A stretch of DNA of 64,000 nt from a virus (IMGVR_UViG_3300034060_000702:1-64000); one strand, 5' to 3'. Counted from the stretch's first letter, positions 21,201-31,757 are shown. Notes: generated by a model not told the origin, from the sequence alone. Made by a program: numbers and translations.

Positions 21201-24200
21201 CCTGGAGTCATAGCATCAACTTCATCAGAAGTGTAACCTTTGCCCGCTAAATTAGCTTTAGTTTCATCATCTAATACTTCACTATTAGTTTGCATTGGTT
21301 CATTTACTAATGCATCATAAGCATTAATAATTTCAGTACCATAATCATCAACCCAACTTTTAAATTTAGGTGTAATATTTGTATCTGACAACTCATTAAT
21401 TTTTGCATCAGCTATTACATCACCATCTTTAATAGCTTGTTTATATCCATCAATAAGTTGATTTAATAAAGCTTTAGGATAACTGGCAATCTCTGCATTC
21501 GGATCAAAACTTTCTAAATCTTCTGCAGGTAAAGGTTCAACAGCAATTTCTTCAGGAGTAGTTTCTGGAGTTACTTCTGGAGTATCTTCTTCTTCAACCA
21601 AACTGTCATCTTGTTGTGGAGTATTTAATTGACTAGGATCAATCTTAGCTTGAACTACAGATACAATACTATTGTAAACAGAATTTGATACATCTACTGT
21701 TCTACCTAATAAGTTTGATAAAGCATCAATCAAGTCTGTCCAAATTGTACTTTCTTTTTTAGGAGCTTTTACTCTAGCAAGCAATGTTTGAAAAGTTTGA
21801 TTGCCAAAAGATTCTTTAATAAAATCTAATTCTGAATCAAATGCTTTCCAGTTATCTTTGATTTGTTCAGAAGGCTTATCTTTATTTTTTTCATTTTCAG
21901 ACTTAATATAAGCCATAGTTGCTTCTTTCAAAGATTTTACTTCGGCATTAAAAACTGGATCATTCTTTAAAGCATCTGTAGTCAATCTTTCTAATTCATT
22001 TTTAAGAATCAATTCTTCAATTGAGAAAACACTATTTGTAAAGTTACTTGCAGCATATCTACCATCAATGATACTTACACCACCTTTAAATTTATTTGGT
22101 CTAGAAGAGTTATCTACAAATGAAACTTTAGCATTCTCATCAACTAATCTCTTTAAAATTTTAGCTAAATCTTTTTCAGCTTTAGTAGAACTTTTGCTTG
22201 CAATAATAGTATCTAAAACATCAGAAACTTTTTGCTCATTAGCAACATCAAATCCATATTCTTTTGCTATCTCATTGTATGTTCTTTTATCACCTTCATT
22301 AATTCGAATACCTCTACCAACTTCTCTATAAATATCATTTTCTTTTTCAAGAATAGGTTGTTCAATTAAATTATCAACTAATTCATTTAGTTTTTTCAGA
22401 GCCATCTTGTATTTTGGATCTGATTGTTTTAAAACTTCTTCTGTTGTAATATCATAAAGTTCTTTAGGCATTATACCTTTTTGAATGAGTTCATCCATTT
22501 CAGATAAATCAAATGATACACCTGCATCTAAAAGTTCTTTGACAACTTTGTTTACTTCTTCTTGATCTCTAAATTTTGCAATAGAATTTTTTACATAGTC
22601 TTTATGCTGTTCAATAATTTGATCAGACATTTTAGACATTCTATCTACATGTGCATTAAAATAATTTTCATCACTTAAAATGTCAATATTTTCTTCTAGT
22701 CTAGCATTTCTATTTTCTAATTTATAATAGTCATATAATTTAGAAAATGAGTTTTTACTAAATCTATTTATTTTTGAATTTCGAGAACCTTCATTTACTG
22801 TAGTATTATTTGGATCATATTCTTTAGAATGAACAATTTCTAAATATTTTCCATGTCGAAGTTCCATTGTATCAGCAGCTCGCTTAACTCTTTTGTTAAG
22901 TTTTTTTAATAATACTTTTTCAGCCTTACTTGTATTTGGTTTAGATTGTAATTCATCAATCTTAGCAATTACTCTATCATGATCTCCTAAAGATTCTTGG
23001 TATTGAATAAGAGCTTTAAGTTTCTGATTCTTTTGAATTAAATCTTTTTTAGCTTCAGGTGTTAAATTTTCATATCCATTTAGAACTGCTAACTCTTGAG
23101 TAAGCATTCCTATTTCCTTATTCATTTCTTTATTAGAAGTTAAAGCATTGTAATCATTAAATGAAACACCATATGCTTGAGCATCTGTTTGAATTACATT
23201 AAGCAAATCTTTTTTTCTATCTAAGTTTTGTTCAAACTCTGCAGTATCAAAAATTAAATCATCTACTGCTTTGTTCCAACTATGATGATAATTCATCATT
23301 GCATTATAGTTAGGATCATCTTTTTTTAGCTTAGATATATTTACAGGACTTTGATAATCATTTTTAAAAGTAGTATACTTAGTTTTAAACTTCTTTGCTT
23401 CTTGAACTTTTTTGTTAATTAATTTATTAATTACATCTTGAGAAGAATTTTCATTAATACCAAAAGCAGCAGCTGCTTGTTTAGTATCCATAGATTTAAA
23501 ACCTTCAGTATGCTTAATAAATTCATCAAGCATATCATGTTTCATCATAGTTTGCAAATGAGCTCTGTAAGACTCATCTTTTTTATCTTGAAAAGTATGT
23601 CTATCTCCTTCAGCAGCTGCTTGAACCATTTCATTTTCAAGTCTTGATTGAGTTGCTAAGTTGTTACCCATACTGTTGTACACAGCACCTACATTTTTAT
23701 AACCTTCATTGATTAAATCAGAATCTTTTTGAAGCTCATCTAATCTACTTTCTCTTTCAGTATTAAATGCTTTTTTATTTGTAAATTGTTTATAAGAACC
23801 ACTTTGTATAGAAGCAAGAGGTGCAGTCATAGTAGAAGTTACAGGACTCACTAAACCTCCCATTAAAAATCCTGAAAGAAATGTTTCAAACCCTTGTCCT
23901 GATTTTTGTTCTTTTAAACCATGAAGTAATGAATCAAAATATCCTCCAGAAGCTTTACTTCCAAATTGATATTTATTTTTTGCTTGAATAGTTTCCTGAA
24001 TTGTTTCTTGTAAACCTTCACCTAAATTTGAAATACCATAAGTTCCAGTTTTAGCTATTGCAGTTTTACCTAATTTACCTAAACCAGTACCAATACCTTT
24101 TTCAAAAAGAAGTTTCCCTTGATCTTTAATACCTTGGTAAAAACCTTTTTGAAATATGTTACCAGTTCTAATAACTCTAGTTGTACCATCTGCAGCAGTA

Positions 24201-25327
24201 GCAAGATTACCAAATCTTCCAGTTGATACAAATTTACCTACACCTTTAAGATCATCAAACCTTTTATACATGTTATTAAACACAAGTTTATTGGTAGCAA
24301 ATATTGCTCCTGTGTTTTCCATTAATGTATAAGCTTTTGCATTTTTAATTCTTTTAGTCAAATCATCAGATTCTTCTGCAGTCATGTTAGGATGTTTATT
24401 TATGTATTCATCATACATATCTTTTTCTAACATGTTTGCTTCTAATCTAGCTTCTGATACCGCCATTTGACCTGCTTTAACATCTCTAAATATAGCTGCG
24501 CCACCTTGTCCAATTTTACCTAATACTGTAAGATCTTTTACAGAGTTAATCTCTTTTAAAGACTTAATATATTTAGTTGTATTTTCTATAGGATTTAAAA
24601 CATTAAGAGCTTTTTTTCCAAAAGTTGCAGCTTTAGATATATCTTTAGCTTTATCAGCAGCATTAATTGCTCTTTTAATATCATTCATTTTGTCAAAAGC
24701 TTTACCTATTTGACCAAATGCTTTGACTCCTTTACCAACCATTGCTGCACCACCTACAGCTAAAGAACCACCACCAGAAGGAAGTGCTGTAAGTGCAGAA
24801 ATACCCATTATAGCAAGTTCTTCTGCAACCATGTCCATAGTTATTCCTAAAGTATAACCAGCATTTAATGTAAGATTTTGTGCAAAGCCCGTAACACCTC
24901 CTCTTTGTGTACCATACATATCAGCAACTTTACCAAATTCATTTGCATTCTTTTTTGAATTAGCAAATGCTCCAAATAAAGCACTGTCATTAAATCCAAT
25001 TGCAGCTAATTTACCAGCACCTTTTATACTTCTAGCCCATTGTTCAGAATCAGTAGTTATTTTATCATAAAAAGCTTCATTGTCTGTGTTTGCTTGATAA
25101 CCATAATCATTCCATTTAGAACCATAAGATTGAAGCTTTTCAATCTTTTTATCATACATAGAAGTATTAATAACTTTAGATGCTGCGGCTTGTTTAAGTT
25201 TTACATTATCTCTTCTTTGTGTCGAAGCAGCAGTTACCTCATTTGCAATTTTTTGAATTGTAGACTCTACAGCTTTAGGGCGATTAACCAATAAGGGATT
25301 TTGACCTGGTTTAATTTTATCTGGCAT
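18218..25327 (-). CDS. 2369-aa giant virion cargo/ejection protein with hydrophobic segments
   Basis: It lies directly upstream of the polymerase gene and shares one base with it (TAATG). No catalytic motif was recognised. The N-terminal 160 residues are Lys/Gln-rich. Residues about 163-200 form a hydrophobic Gly/Ala/Met stretch, and a second such stretch lies near 475-506 (FLSGFLMGGLVSPV); both could insert into a membrane. Residues about 520-1150 are dominated by long charged helices, probably coiled coil. An acidic Thr/Glu/Pro-rich linker spans roughly 1235-1450, and a mixed alpha/beta C-terminal part follows. Size, position and the combination of membrane-active segments with helical bulk resemble the ejection proteins of podophages (T7 gp15/gp16) and the cargo proteins of crAss-like virions. 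A role in forming a conduit across the host envelope is inferred. Confidence 0.85.
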   Translation of the reverse strand: MPDKIKPGQNPLLVNRPKAVESTIQKIANEVTAASTQRRDNVKLKQAAASKVINTSMYDKKIEKLQSYGSKWNDYGYQANTDNEAFYDKITTDSEQWARSIKGAGKLAAIGFNDSALFGAFANSKKNANEFGKVADMYGTQRGGVTGFAQNLTLNAGYTLGITMDMVAEELAIMGISALTALPSGGGSLAVGGAAMVGKGVKAFGQIGKAFDKMNDIKRAINAADKAKDISKAATFGKKALNVLNPIENTTKYIKSLKEINSVKDLTVLGKIGQGGAAIFRDVKAGQMAVSEARLEANMLEKDMYDEYINKHPNMTAEESDDLTKRIKNAKAYTLMENTGAIFATNKLVFNNMYKRFDDLKGVGKFVSTGRFGNLATAADGTTRVIRTGNIFQKGFYQGIKDQGKLLFEKGIGTGLGKLGKTAIAKTGTYGISNLGEGLQETIQETIQAKNKYQFGSKASGGYFDSLLHGLKEQKSGQGFETFLSGFLMGGLVSPVTSTMTAPLASIQSGSYKQFTNKKAFNTERESRLDELQKDSDLINEGYKNVGAVYNSMGNNLATQSRLENEMVQAAAEGDRHTFQDKKDESYRAHLQTMMKHDMLDEFIKHTEGFKSMDTKQAAAAFGINENSSQDVINKLINKKVQEAKKFKTKYTTFKNDYQSPVNISKLKKDDPNYNAMMNYHHSWNKAVDDLIFDTAEFEQNLDRKKDLLNVIQTDAQAYGVSFNDYNALTSNKEMNKEIGMLTQELAVLNGYENLTPEAKKDLIQKNQKLKALIQYQESLGDHDRVIAKIDELQSKPNTSKAEKVLLKKLNKRVKRAADTMELRHGKYLEIVHSKEYDPNNTTVNEGSRNSKINRFSKNSFSKLYDYYKLENRNARLEENIDILSDENYFNAHVDRMSKMSDQIIEQHKDYVKNSIAKFRDQEEVNKVVKELLDAGVSFDLSEMDELIQKGIMPKELYDITTEEVLKQSDPKYKMALKKLNELVDNLIEQPILEKENDIYREVGRGIRINEGDKRTYNEIAKEYGFDVANEQKVSDVLDTIIASKSSTKAEKDLAKILKRLVDENAKVSFVDNSSRPNKFKGGVSIIDGRYAASNFTNSVFSIEELILKNELERLTTDALKNDPVFNAEVKSLKEATMAYIKSENEKNKDKPSEQIKDNWKAFDSELDFIKESFGNQTFQTLLARVKAPKKESTIWTDLIDALSNLLGRTVDVSNSVYNSIVSVVQAKIDPSQLNTPQQDDSLVEEEDTPEVTPETTPEEIAVEPLPAEDLESFDPNAEIASYPKALLNQLIDGYKQAIKDGDVIADAKINELSDTNITPKFKSWVDDYGTEIINAYDALVNEPMQTNSEVLDDETKANLAGKGYTSDEVDAMTPGQVEQALTDEVLTSPEVTLEEKVIDELIDENIIIESDEETSEETIPIDTTGEGTSDTVSSETNQKENPKQPKSIGANTDVVVVDDQSDRPDIFDEWVNQEISGYDGNKLAISKEIQDLYEFGQSLDANNSEWTIGSFRTQVAGRLIVDVFADGKRFLVYKSTGLGTGAASKGEWTPLFSFAKDGWFVKTNWKGENPKFNKYESTTFKNIDAYLKTAEDSLFSGAQTKPVETVEPVNQSQETTSQAEEFLRTDEEALKKLYFQDSFRTGIHSPKAFLEKLAKEELEKEATANKKLFRKAKAPTKEEISKRAFEMFLDRVKNTKQDNSVFEWRAYDGQGGFGIKYSSDNKTNDMSTVDIRNQKKLHNYTYDETFNSNGVRYVDVKIPIQKSDSTGSNRPSVYTAIVIALPDGMSASEVAEPLIKKAKQLSENRTSYKNPTTTKEMVDALIPIAESIIKKNTPVVQEKTETEKKVDSGVGDNPTTTDTKADIERIINNLPDNLLFITHVTSEGNAKNIFNDSLKMPAGVSSTTGIVNKEQLKQLLFDLAEGKSPHRGYLDLFIGSIDRATLESAPGKSLQDKLENYLEENFIDDVAKRQLPSSLNIGYFTDGVLSIALEDIKPAEQPVGRNQSMHEKIVDKLTSGKSIKAKLTGKTPSSSTGFVIEVDGEKVIIFDHNTAIKAEDFGKPVTLKLVPVLKRPGKKDLDNVIQVYSGDRFLGNVAITDYDTTAKSTLPKEPTEEEILNAAADVVDNNEPIFATQDSKLKELGYTPTDIKRLSKAVKMHIVKNEITKAQYVAEQKALNKLKVENQVQSGITDFLKNRFTGIKTESGLVDVYEELVKYATTKLGVTLNEINDIHLPFIQNIFNQAKIDLANQKDFSTLSVGDKLLLTDGRIVKVSKVNTISPSSKIGSIEVVDFNSIIENKVELNSKQFNTDVKKVINDFNLKQDEIVSALDQNNLDDLSSILSKFTTQSFAIADEEVTDEDILEHFKACK

Positions 25328-25346
25328 AATAATTTTTTTTAAAATA

Positions 25347-28300
25347 TTATTTTATTTTTTTTTGTGTTTCAAACACATCATTTAAAAAACCTAATGCATC
25401 TTCATAACTTTCAAGACTTTCATAATAATCTTTATCTGAATTATATAAAAAAGTATTTAAGTCTTCAAGTTTTCCATCAACATGTATTACTCCATCAAAT
25501 TTTAATTCTCCACTATTAGTTTTTTCAACATACACCGCTTTTTTATTAGTTAAATCATTGCCTCTAAATAATATAGTTCTACCTGTTTGCTGTAAAGATT
25601 TATCTTTAGTAGATTGATCTCTGTCATCATACATTTTAGACATTCTAGCATTTGGATTGGTAGCAAGTGTTATTTTCTGACTTGTTTTTGTATTATAAAA
25701 AGATAAACCTTCCCAATCATCTTTAACACCATCTTGCAATCCAGTTAATCCTGATAACTGATAACTTAAATTATAAAAATCTTTTGACCTTTGAAGCTCA
25801 CCGATATACTTTTGAATTTCAGTTTTATCAGTTATTTTATTACCATTAACAAATAAAGCTCTATCTCCAGTTGCAGATGCTTTAAAAGTTTCATTAATAT
25901 AGTTCATAGCATCATTTCTAGCAGGAGATAGATCTGCATACATATGAACATTATTTGATTCATAAATATTATAAGTTGCTGGACCAACTCCTGATTTATT
26001 TTTAGTTTGTTTAAGACCTATACTTAAACCTTCATGATATTTTTCAGTATATGTTTGATATTCTTCATTTAAATCATCAATATCTCTTCTACCAAGTGCT
26101 ATATTTTTTTTAATAAATTCTCTTTTAGAAATTAAAAAACCATCTTTAACAACATCTTTTTGAAAAGGATATTGATAGTCATCAAGACCATCTTTCATTT
26201 TAGTTACTATATCATCATGCCCTTCTTTTTTAAGGTTAAAATGATTTGTCATATCTTCTTGAATATCCGCAATTCTATCTTGTGCCTTTTGAACTTTAGG
26301 AGATTCTAACATTTTAAGTAATTTTGGATTATCTCCAGGACTATCAGTTTTCTTTTGCACATTATACTTATATAAAGTTTGAGAAAAACTAGAATTATTT
26401 TCAATTAAATTCATCAAACCCCAATCCGAAATTTCATTTTCTTTATACTTAGTATTTGCAACAAAATATTCTTTTACTGGTTTTTTACCTTGTTCTCTTG
26501 TAGAAGATTCTTCTCTAAGTTTATTTATATTATTATTTTCAACTCCTCTTTGTTTAATAAAATTTAAAGCTTGTCTTTTAATAAGTTTATATTCAGCAGA
26601 ATTTTTATCAAGTGTTTCAATATAAGCCCTGTTTACAACTTTTGTTTTTGCACCTAATGTATTATTTAAGTAACTTGATTGTTTATTATAAGCACTTGCT
26701 ACAGACTCACTAGAAACTGTTTGTGCACCAGTCATATCAAATGATTGATCTTTATTTAACTTTTCATACTTAGCTGCAATATTTTTCTTTTCAGTAGCTG
26801 ATAACTTTTCAATAGGTTTTTTACTAAGTTCTTTATATGCTTTTTGAACAGAAGGATTAGCATGACTATCTGCAACAAACTGTATCATTTCTTTTGTTAC
26901 AGGTTTTGTTGCAACTAATTTTTTCTTTTCTGCATTAACAACCTTGTTTGTATGTATGGCAATTGTTTTTGAATCGCCTGCATTAATTTTTTCAGTTGTA
27001 GCTTTAGGAAGCGGGATATAAGACTCTTGAATTATCTGCACAGCCTGTTTCTTAGCTACAGGATTAACATTAAGATCTGCAGCTTTTGTACTTCGCTTAC
27101 CATTGTTTTTATTTATTTCAGCATTTACTTCTGGTTCACTATATAATTGTTGACCAGTACCTGTTAAAATACCATTTATTGTTCCTAAAGTTTTACTAAC
27201 TCCAGTAACAGCGGATGATTTTTTATTTTTATAATCTTCTTGAGTTCTACCACTAGCTTTTTTATCTTCATTATATAAATTGCTGAAAGATCCTCCTGTT
27301 ACAGGTTTTGTACCAGACTTATCAAGCCACTGTGCTTGCTGTCTTTTAATATTTTCTTCATTTAAAGGTCTTAGTTTATCAAGTTTGGTTTTAGCTTCTT
27401 TATATTTTTCACCAGTAACAGCAGATGAATTATTTGTTAATACCGTTTCAAGTGTTTTAATTTCATCAGCCCAATGACCTTTAAGTTTAGGACCTTTATA
27501 GTTTTCAGAAAGATAAGCAGATACTGTTGTATTAGCTAATTTATTACCTTTACCTTCTTTACCATCAGTGCTAGTACCAAATGGATTTGATTCATCAGTT
27601 TTTAAAGAAGCTTTATGACTCTCTAAAGCTACTCTATTAGATTGTTTAATACCTTCCATCATAACATCATACTGATGCTTTACACTTAACTTAGCAAACT
27701 CATCAGCTTCTTTCTTTTGAGTCATAGTATTATCAGCAATACTTTTTGCAGCACCAGTAATATCCTCATGCATAAATATTGCAGCATCTCTTGAATCTAA
27801 TTGAGAAGCCATATTTCTTATGTAAGTATTGTCATTTGCTTTCTCTGCAGTCATCTTAGCCAACTTAATATACTGACTTGCTTGTTGAGCACCAGGAAGA
27901 AGTTGTTGTAAAGCATTATACTCTTTTGCAAGATTTGAATCTTTAGCAACTTTACCAGCTTTTATTTTTTCTTCAAGAGCTGATATTCTACCAGAAATGT
28001 ATTCTTCATCTGCATTAGATTGTTCTAATATAGAATTAATTTTTTCTTGCTGAACTGTTCCTTGTCTTCTATAATATTCAGAAGTTGCAGCATTCTCATC
28101 AAGTCCAGTTTCAGACATAATTGAACCTACATTGTTTTTTCTAGTTACATAAGCTTGTGCCTCATATTGCTTTAACAATTTTGGATCATTAGCATATAAG
28201 TTTGTAAACAATTCTGCCAAAGGACCATAAGCTTGAGGACCATTTTTAGTAGTCACCATATAGTTTCCTATAAGTTGATCACTTGAGATTTCAAGTTTAT

Positions 28301-28856
28301 TATCTTTAGCATACTTCATTGCTTTGTCCATCATGTTAGTATATGGGATATACTCTACATTCTCAAAGCCCAAAGATTCATCATTAGAAGCATCCTTAAA
28401 CTCTTTTAGTTTGTATTCCATATACTGATCACCTTGATCCCAAGCTTGACCACCACACTTATCAGGATCCACACAATTTCTTAAAGCTTCTCCTCTAGAC
28501 TTTTCATTTTGAAAATTCTTAGTCCACACCATATCTTTTACAATATGGTTGTTATTATAAATAGCTTGAAAAACATTTGCTGCAGCATCAACATTTTCAT
28601 CAAGTGAAAAATCCATACCAGCCATTTTTACAATATCGGTATTGATGTTTTTTACAAACTGATCTCTAGCCGCAATATTCTCATTCCTACTCATAGAAGA
28701 ATTTAATATTGAACCATAAAGCTCACTTATCTTTTGATGATTTGCATCAAACTTAGTTTGTTTGGTTTGCAAAATTTGTGCATCAAATGCTAAATTCGGT
28801 TCAGTAGGTTGAATTTGTGATATGTAATCTGTAACTCCTGGTTGATATGTTGCCAT
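25347..28856 (-). CDS. 1169-aa giant virion protein, probable capsid cargo
   Basis: The N-terminus (MATYQPGVTDYISQIQPTEP, then FDANHQKISELYGSIL) looks like the large internal proteins found between the muzzle and the polymerase in crAss-like phages. The chain is hydrophilic and mostly helical, very rich in Lys, Asn, Gln and Ser, with a Cys pair near residues 133-140 and no membrane segment. No enzyme motif is visible. It follows the 947-aa gene after 57 bases and precedes the 2369-aa gene by 19 bases. The ATG at 28856 is preceded by an A-rich leader, supporting this start. Structural or cargo function is inferred from synteny; the detailed role is unknown. Confidence 0.8.
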   Translation of the reverse strand: MATYQPGVTDYISQIQPTEPNLAFDAQILQTKQTKFDANHQKISELYGSILNSSMSRNENIAARDQFVKNINTDIVKMAGMDFSLDENVDAAANVFQAIYNNNHIVKDMVWTKNFQNEKSRGEALRNCVDPDKCGGQAWDQGDQYMEYKLKEFKDASNDESLGFENVEYIPYTNMMDKAMKYAKDNKLEISSDQLIGNYMVTTKNGPQAYGPLAELFTNLYANDPKLLKQYEAQAYVTRKNNVGSIMSETGLDENAATSEYYRRQGTVQQEKINSILEQSNADEEYISGRISALEEKIKAGKVAKDSNLAKEYNALQQLLPGAQQASQYIKLAKMTAEKANDNTYIRNMASQLDSRDAAIFMHEDITGAAKSIADNTMTQKKEADEFAKLSVKHQYDVMMEGIKQSNRVALESHKASLKTDESNPFGTSTDGKEGKGNKLANTTVSAYLSENYKGPKLKGHWADEIKTLETVLTNNSSAVTGEKYKEAKTKLDKLRPLNEENIKRQQAQWLDKSGTKPVTGGSFSNLYNEDKKASGRTQEDYKNKKSSAVTGVSKTLGTINGILTGTGQQLYSEPEVNAEINKNNGKRSTKAADLNVNPVAKKQAVQIIQESYIPLPKATTEKINAGDSKTIAIHTNKVVNAEKKKLVATKPVTKEMIQFVADSHANPSVQKAYKELSKKPIEKLSATEKKNIAAKYEKLNKDQSFDMTGAQTVSSESVASAYNKQSSYLNNTLGAKTKVVNRAYIETLDKNSAEYKLIKRQALNFIKQRGVENNNINKLREESSTREQGKKPVKEYFVANTKYKENEISDWGLMNLIENNSSFSQTLYKYNVQKKTDSPGDNPKLLKMLESPKVQKAQDRIADIQEDMTNHFNLKKEGHDDIVTKMKDGLDDYQYPFQKDVVKDGFLISKREFIKKNIALGRRDIDDLNEEYQTYTEKYHEGLSIGLKQTKNKSGVGPATYNIYESNNVHMYADLSPARNDAMNYINETFKASATGDRALFVNGNKITDKTEIQKYIGELQRSKDFYNLSYQLSGLTGLQDGVKDDWEGLSFYNTKTSQKITLATNPNARMSKMYDDRDQSTKDKSLQQTGRTILFRGNDLTNKKAVYVEKTNSGELKFDGVIHVDGKLEDLNTFLYNSDKDYYESLESYEDALGFLNDVFETQKKIK

Positions 28857-28913
28857 AGTTTTTAATGTAAATATATTAATTATTTAATAACCAAAAATTA
28901 GTTATCCTTATGA

Positions 28914-31757
28914 TTAAGTTGTTGAATTTTGCTGAAGTCTAATCAACTCTTCAGGTGTTTGAACTTGATTTTCTGCATCGCTTGCATCACCAAGTTTGTA
29001 ATCTCCTTTTGCAACACCCATAACCATAGCAGCAATTTTATCAGGACTAACTCCTGGCATTTGTTTAACATACTCTGCATACATTCCAGGTATATCCATT
29101 TTGCTGTTTGTTTTCGGAGTAACAGGTTTTCCAGAACTATTGTAAATTACACCAGTAGCAATATCTTTTTTGAAATTGTTTGTGGTTTGATTTAAGTTAA
29201 ATATGTTCGAAGCATTAGTCCAAGCAGCATTTGATAACTCAACAATCTTATCTTTAGCAGCACTTATAGAATTGTCAAACTGTTGTTTTAAAGTTTGTCT
29301 TTTATCATGCATACTTGTTGCATTTGCAGCATCTTGAGCATTTGCAATATTTGCAAGTTGAGTATTTCTATCTTCAGCACTATTAAACAAACCTACATTC
29401 TTATCAGCATAATTGCTAATTTGATCTGCTACTTGTTCATATGCTTTACCTTGCATTTGAGAAACACCGGCAGCTAATTGACCGGGAGTTGCAAATGCTT
29501 GTAATCCAGCAATACCTTGACCAAGTTGAGAATTAACAGCAGCAATAGCTCTTTCCGGAGAATAGAACATTGTATCTGATTGTTGTGTTGCTCCAACTTT
29601 TGACCAAGGATCATATTTCTTAATATCATTTTTAGCATCAATTGCTCTATTTAAAGAAGCAATATCTTGTTTTCTAAAATCCCATTTACCAGGTACTGGA
29701 GGTTTAGCATTTAAAGGATTAGTTTTTACATCAACAGTTGAATCAATTTTTGCAGCTTCAGGTTCAATTTCATAATCAGGTTTCATTGAAAAACCAAAAG
29801 CATCAAAATGTTCAAAACCAGATTTTGCATCATCTTTATGAACAGGTCTATAGTCACCAGATGTTTTTAATTTATCTTCAATACCTCTTGTTACACCAGC
29901 AAAATTCTTTTTGTAAAAATCTTCTGACATTAATTCAGCATCATCTTTAGCTTTTACACCTAAGAAGCTAGTAAACTCTTTTTTGTTTACTAATCTTTTT
30001 GCAGGATCAGCAAAAGTTTCTTCAATTAATTTAAAACCTTCTTCTTCAGAAAGACCTTGACCTTTTGCTTTTTCAAGCAAGTATCTTTTTTCATAATCAT
30101 CTGGTGAAAATCCACCAACAAATGAACCGGTCTTATCTAACTTACCTTGAGCATTAGCAATTGAATAAGCACCAGTAGCTCCTTGATTAACAATTTTAAA
30201 CTTATCAGTACCAAAGTCTTTTCCTGATTTATTTATAGCTTTACTAATTGCAATCTTAGTTCTAAAGTCTGGATTAAATGTTCCAAGAACTTTAATACCA
30301 TTACCAACACATTTTCCATTCTTATCTTTTTTATTACATACAATAGTACCTGCTGCTAAACCATCTTCTATAGCTTTATTTGCTATTTTTAATGTTTCAG
30401 CATTAGTTACATCTTTACTCCATTCAGCTAACTCATTTGCAGCAGAAGTTTTAGTATTATTTGCTTTTACCTCACTACTCAAGTATCCTACTTTTCTGTA
30501 AGTACCATCTGGTTGTTCAACAAAGTCACCAACTTTAAATGAAGTATCTGTTGTTTTTTTAAATACAGCACCTTTAGGTACTTGATCTTTAGTATATGTT
30601 TTATATTTTTTAGTATCTGCTCCTCCATCTGCTTTAGGAAGACCAACAATAGTATACCTACCAGCTTGACCACCTTCTGCAAAATTATATGTAAGACCTG
30701 CTTTAACTTCAGGATTCCATAAGTCTTGAGGAAGCATAGTATTTTTAATACCTATGTTTGCATTTAATCCAGTTGGATTATTAGTTTCATATGAAAGACT
30801 AGCTTGCCCGCTTGGATTAAGTAAAGCACCAGGAACTGAAGAATTTTCTAAAGTTACATCTCCTTGTAAATTACCAACTTTTTTAGTAAAACCAATTGAT
30901 TGATTAGAAATTCTATTTTTAAAATCATCTATTAATGATTCAGTAGAGTAACCTGCATGTAATCCAGATTTATCAAAAACATTTACACCAGCACCAGCTA
31001 TTTGATCTGTTCTAACAACATTACCTTGCTCATCCTGTTGATCTTGATTATAACCATAAACAAAAGGATTTGCAGACAATCTATCTTTAAGTTTTGATAG
31101 TTTAGATTTACCACCTCCATCATCTTTCTTTTCTAAGAAACCTCCAAAGGCAGCTTGCATCTGTTGTCCTACAGCTTCTTGCTGTGCCTCATCTACTTTA
31201 AAAATATCATCTGGAGTAGTTTTAGTCTTATCAAAGAATGGAGCAAACTGTTCGCTAAATCCATCTTTCATTCCTTTTTTAGATTCTTGCCATAATGCTA
31301 ATGCAGATAATGCAAACCTAGAGTTATCTAAATTCTTAACAGCAGAAGCTTTTTGAATTTTATCAGCATACATATCTTTGATGATTGCTTTAGATTTAGC
31401 AACAGCATCAATATGCTTTTTAGAAATTTCAGCAGGTGTCATTCCTTTTTTAGATTCCACACCAAAAAACTCCAACTCTTCTTTATCCTTTATCAATAAT
31501 TTTTTGTTATCGGAATAAATAAAAGATGCACTTTTTCCATTATCATCACCAGTAGGCAAATCTAATGGAGTTCCACCAGCACTGTGTTTTTTACCACCTA
31601 TAGCTTTTAACTCAAAGATGTTATCATTTTCACTTAAATTAGTTAAAACTGTTTCACCTTTTTCAGCTTCTAAAACTGCTTTCTTTCTATCGACAGGTCC
31701 TACAGTTGTTTTTAACTTTTTCTTGGAACCATCAAATACATTTTTTTGAACAGCCAT
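28914..31757 (-). CDS. 947-aa virion protein with GGxxHSxGGTPL N-terminal domain
   Basis: Residues about 50-90 contain AIGGKKHSAGGTPLDLP followed by a short strand and IYSDNKKL. This block recurs at the N-terminus of large structural proteins in Bacteroidota phages. Residues about 200-350 look beta-rich (alternating Ser/Gly/Asn strands such as QASLSYETNNPTGL), and the C-terminal third is helical. At about residue 372 the motif LPKADGGADTKKYKT occurs, matching one in the neighbouring 781-aa protein. There is no signal peptide and no enzymatic motif. The gene sits three bases after the 781-aa gene and is probably co-translated with it. The likely role is a virion-internal or tail-associated structural protein; phi14:2-type phages have comparable proteins in the same place. 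Confidence 0.82.
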   Translation of the reverse strand: MAVQKNVFDGSKKKLKTTVGPVDRKKAVLEAEKGETVLTNLSENDNIFELKAIGGKKHSAGGTPLDLPTGDDNGKSASFIYSDNKKLLIKDKEELEFFGVESKKGMTPAEISKKHIDAVAKSKAIIKDMYADKIQKASAVKNLDNSRFALSALALWQESKKGMKDGFSEQFAPFFDKTKTTPDDIFKVDEAQQEAVGQQMQAAFGGFLEKKDDGGGKSKLSKLKDRLSANPFVYGYNQDQQDEQGNVVRTDQIAGAGVNVFDKSGLHAGYSTESLIDDFKNRISNQSIGFTKKVGNLQGDVTLENSSVPGALLNPSGQASLSYETNNPTGLNANIGIKNTMLPQDLWNPEVKAGLTYNFAEGGQAGRYTIVGLPKADGGADTKKYKTYTKDQVPKGAVFKKTTDTSFKVGDFVEQPDGTYRKVGYLSSEVKANNTKTSAANELAEWSKDVTNAETLKIANKAIEDGLAAGTIVCNKKDKNGKCVGNGIKVLGTFNPDFRTKIAISKAINKSGKDFGTDKFKIVNQGATGAYSIANAQGKLDKTGSFVGGFSPDDYEKRYLLEKAKGQGLSEEEGFKLIEETFADPAKRLVNKKEFTSFLGVKAKDDAELMSEDFYKKNFAGVTRGIEDKLKTSGDYRPVHKDDAKSGFEHFDAFGFSMKPDYEIEPEAAKIDSTVDVKTNPLNAKPPVPGKWDFRKQDIASLNRAIDAKNDIKKYDPWSKVGATQQSDTMFYSPERAIAAVNSQLGQGIAGLQAFATPGQLAAGVSQMQGKAYEQVADQISNYADKNVGLFNSAEDRNTQLANIANAQDAANATSMHDKRQTLKQQFDNSISAAKDKIVELSNAAWTNASNIFNLNQTTNNFKKDIATGVIYNSSGKPVTPKTNSKMDIPGMYAEYVKQMPGVSPDKIAAMVMGVAKGDYKLGDASDAENQVQTPEELIRLQQNSTT

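Noticed and set aside
28860-28910. Possible terminator in the gap before the 1169-aa gene
   Set aside because: Only a 5-6 bp AT stem can be drawn and there is no clean T run, so it is too weak to call.
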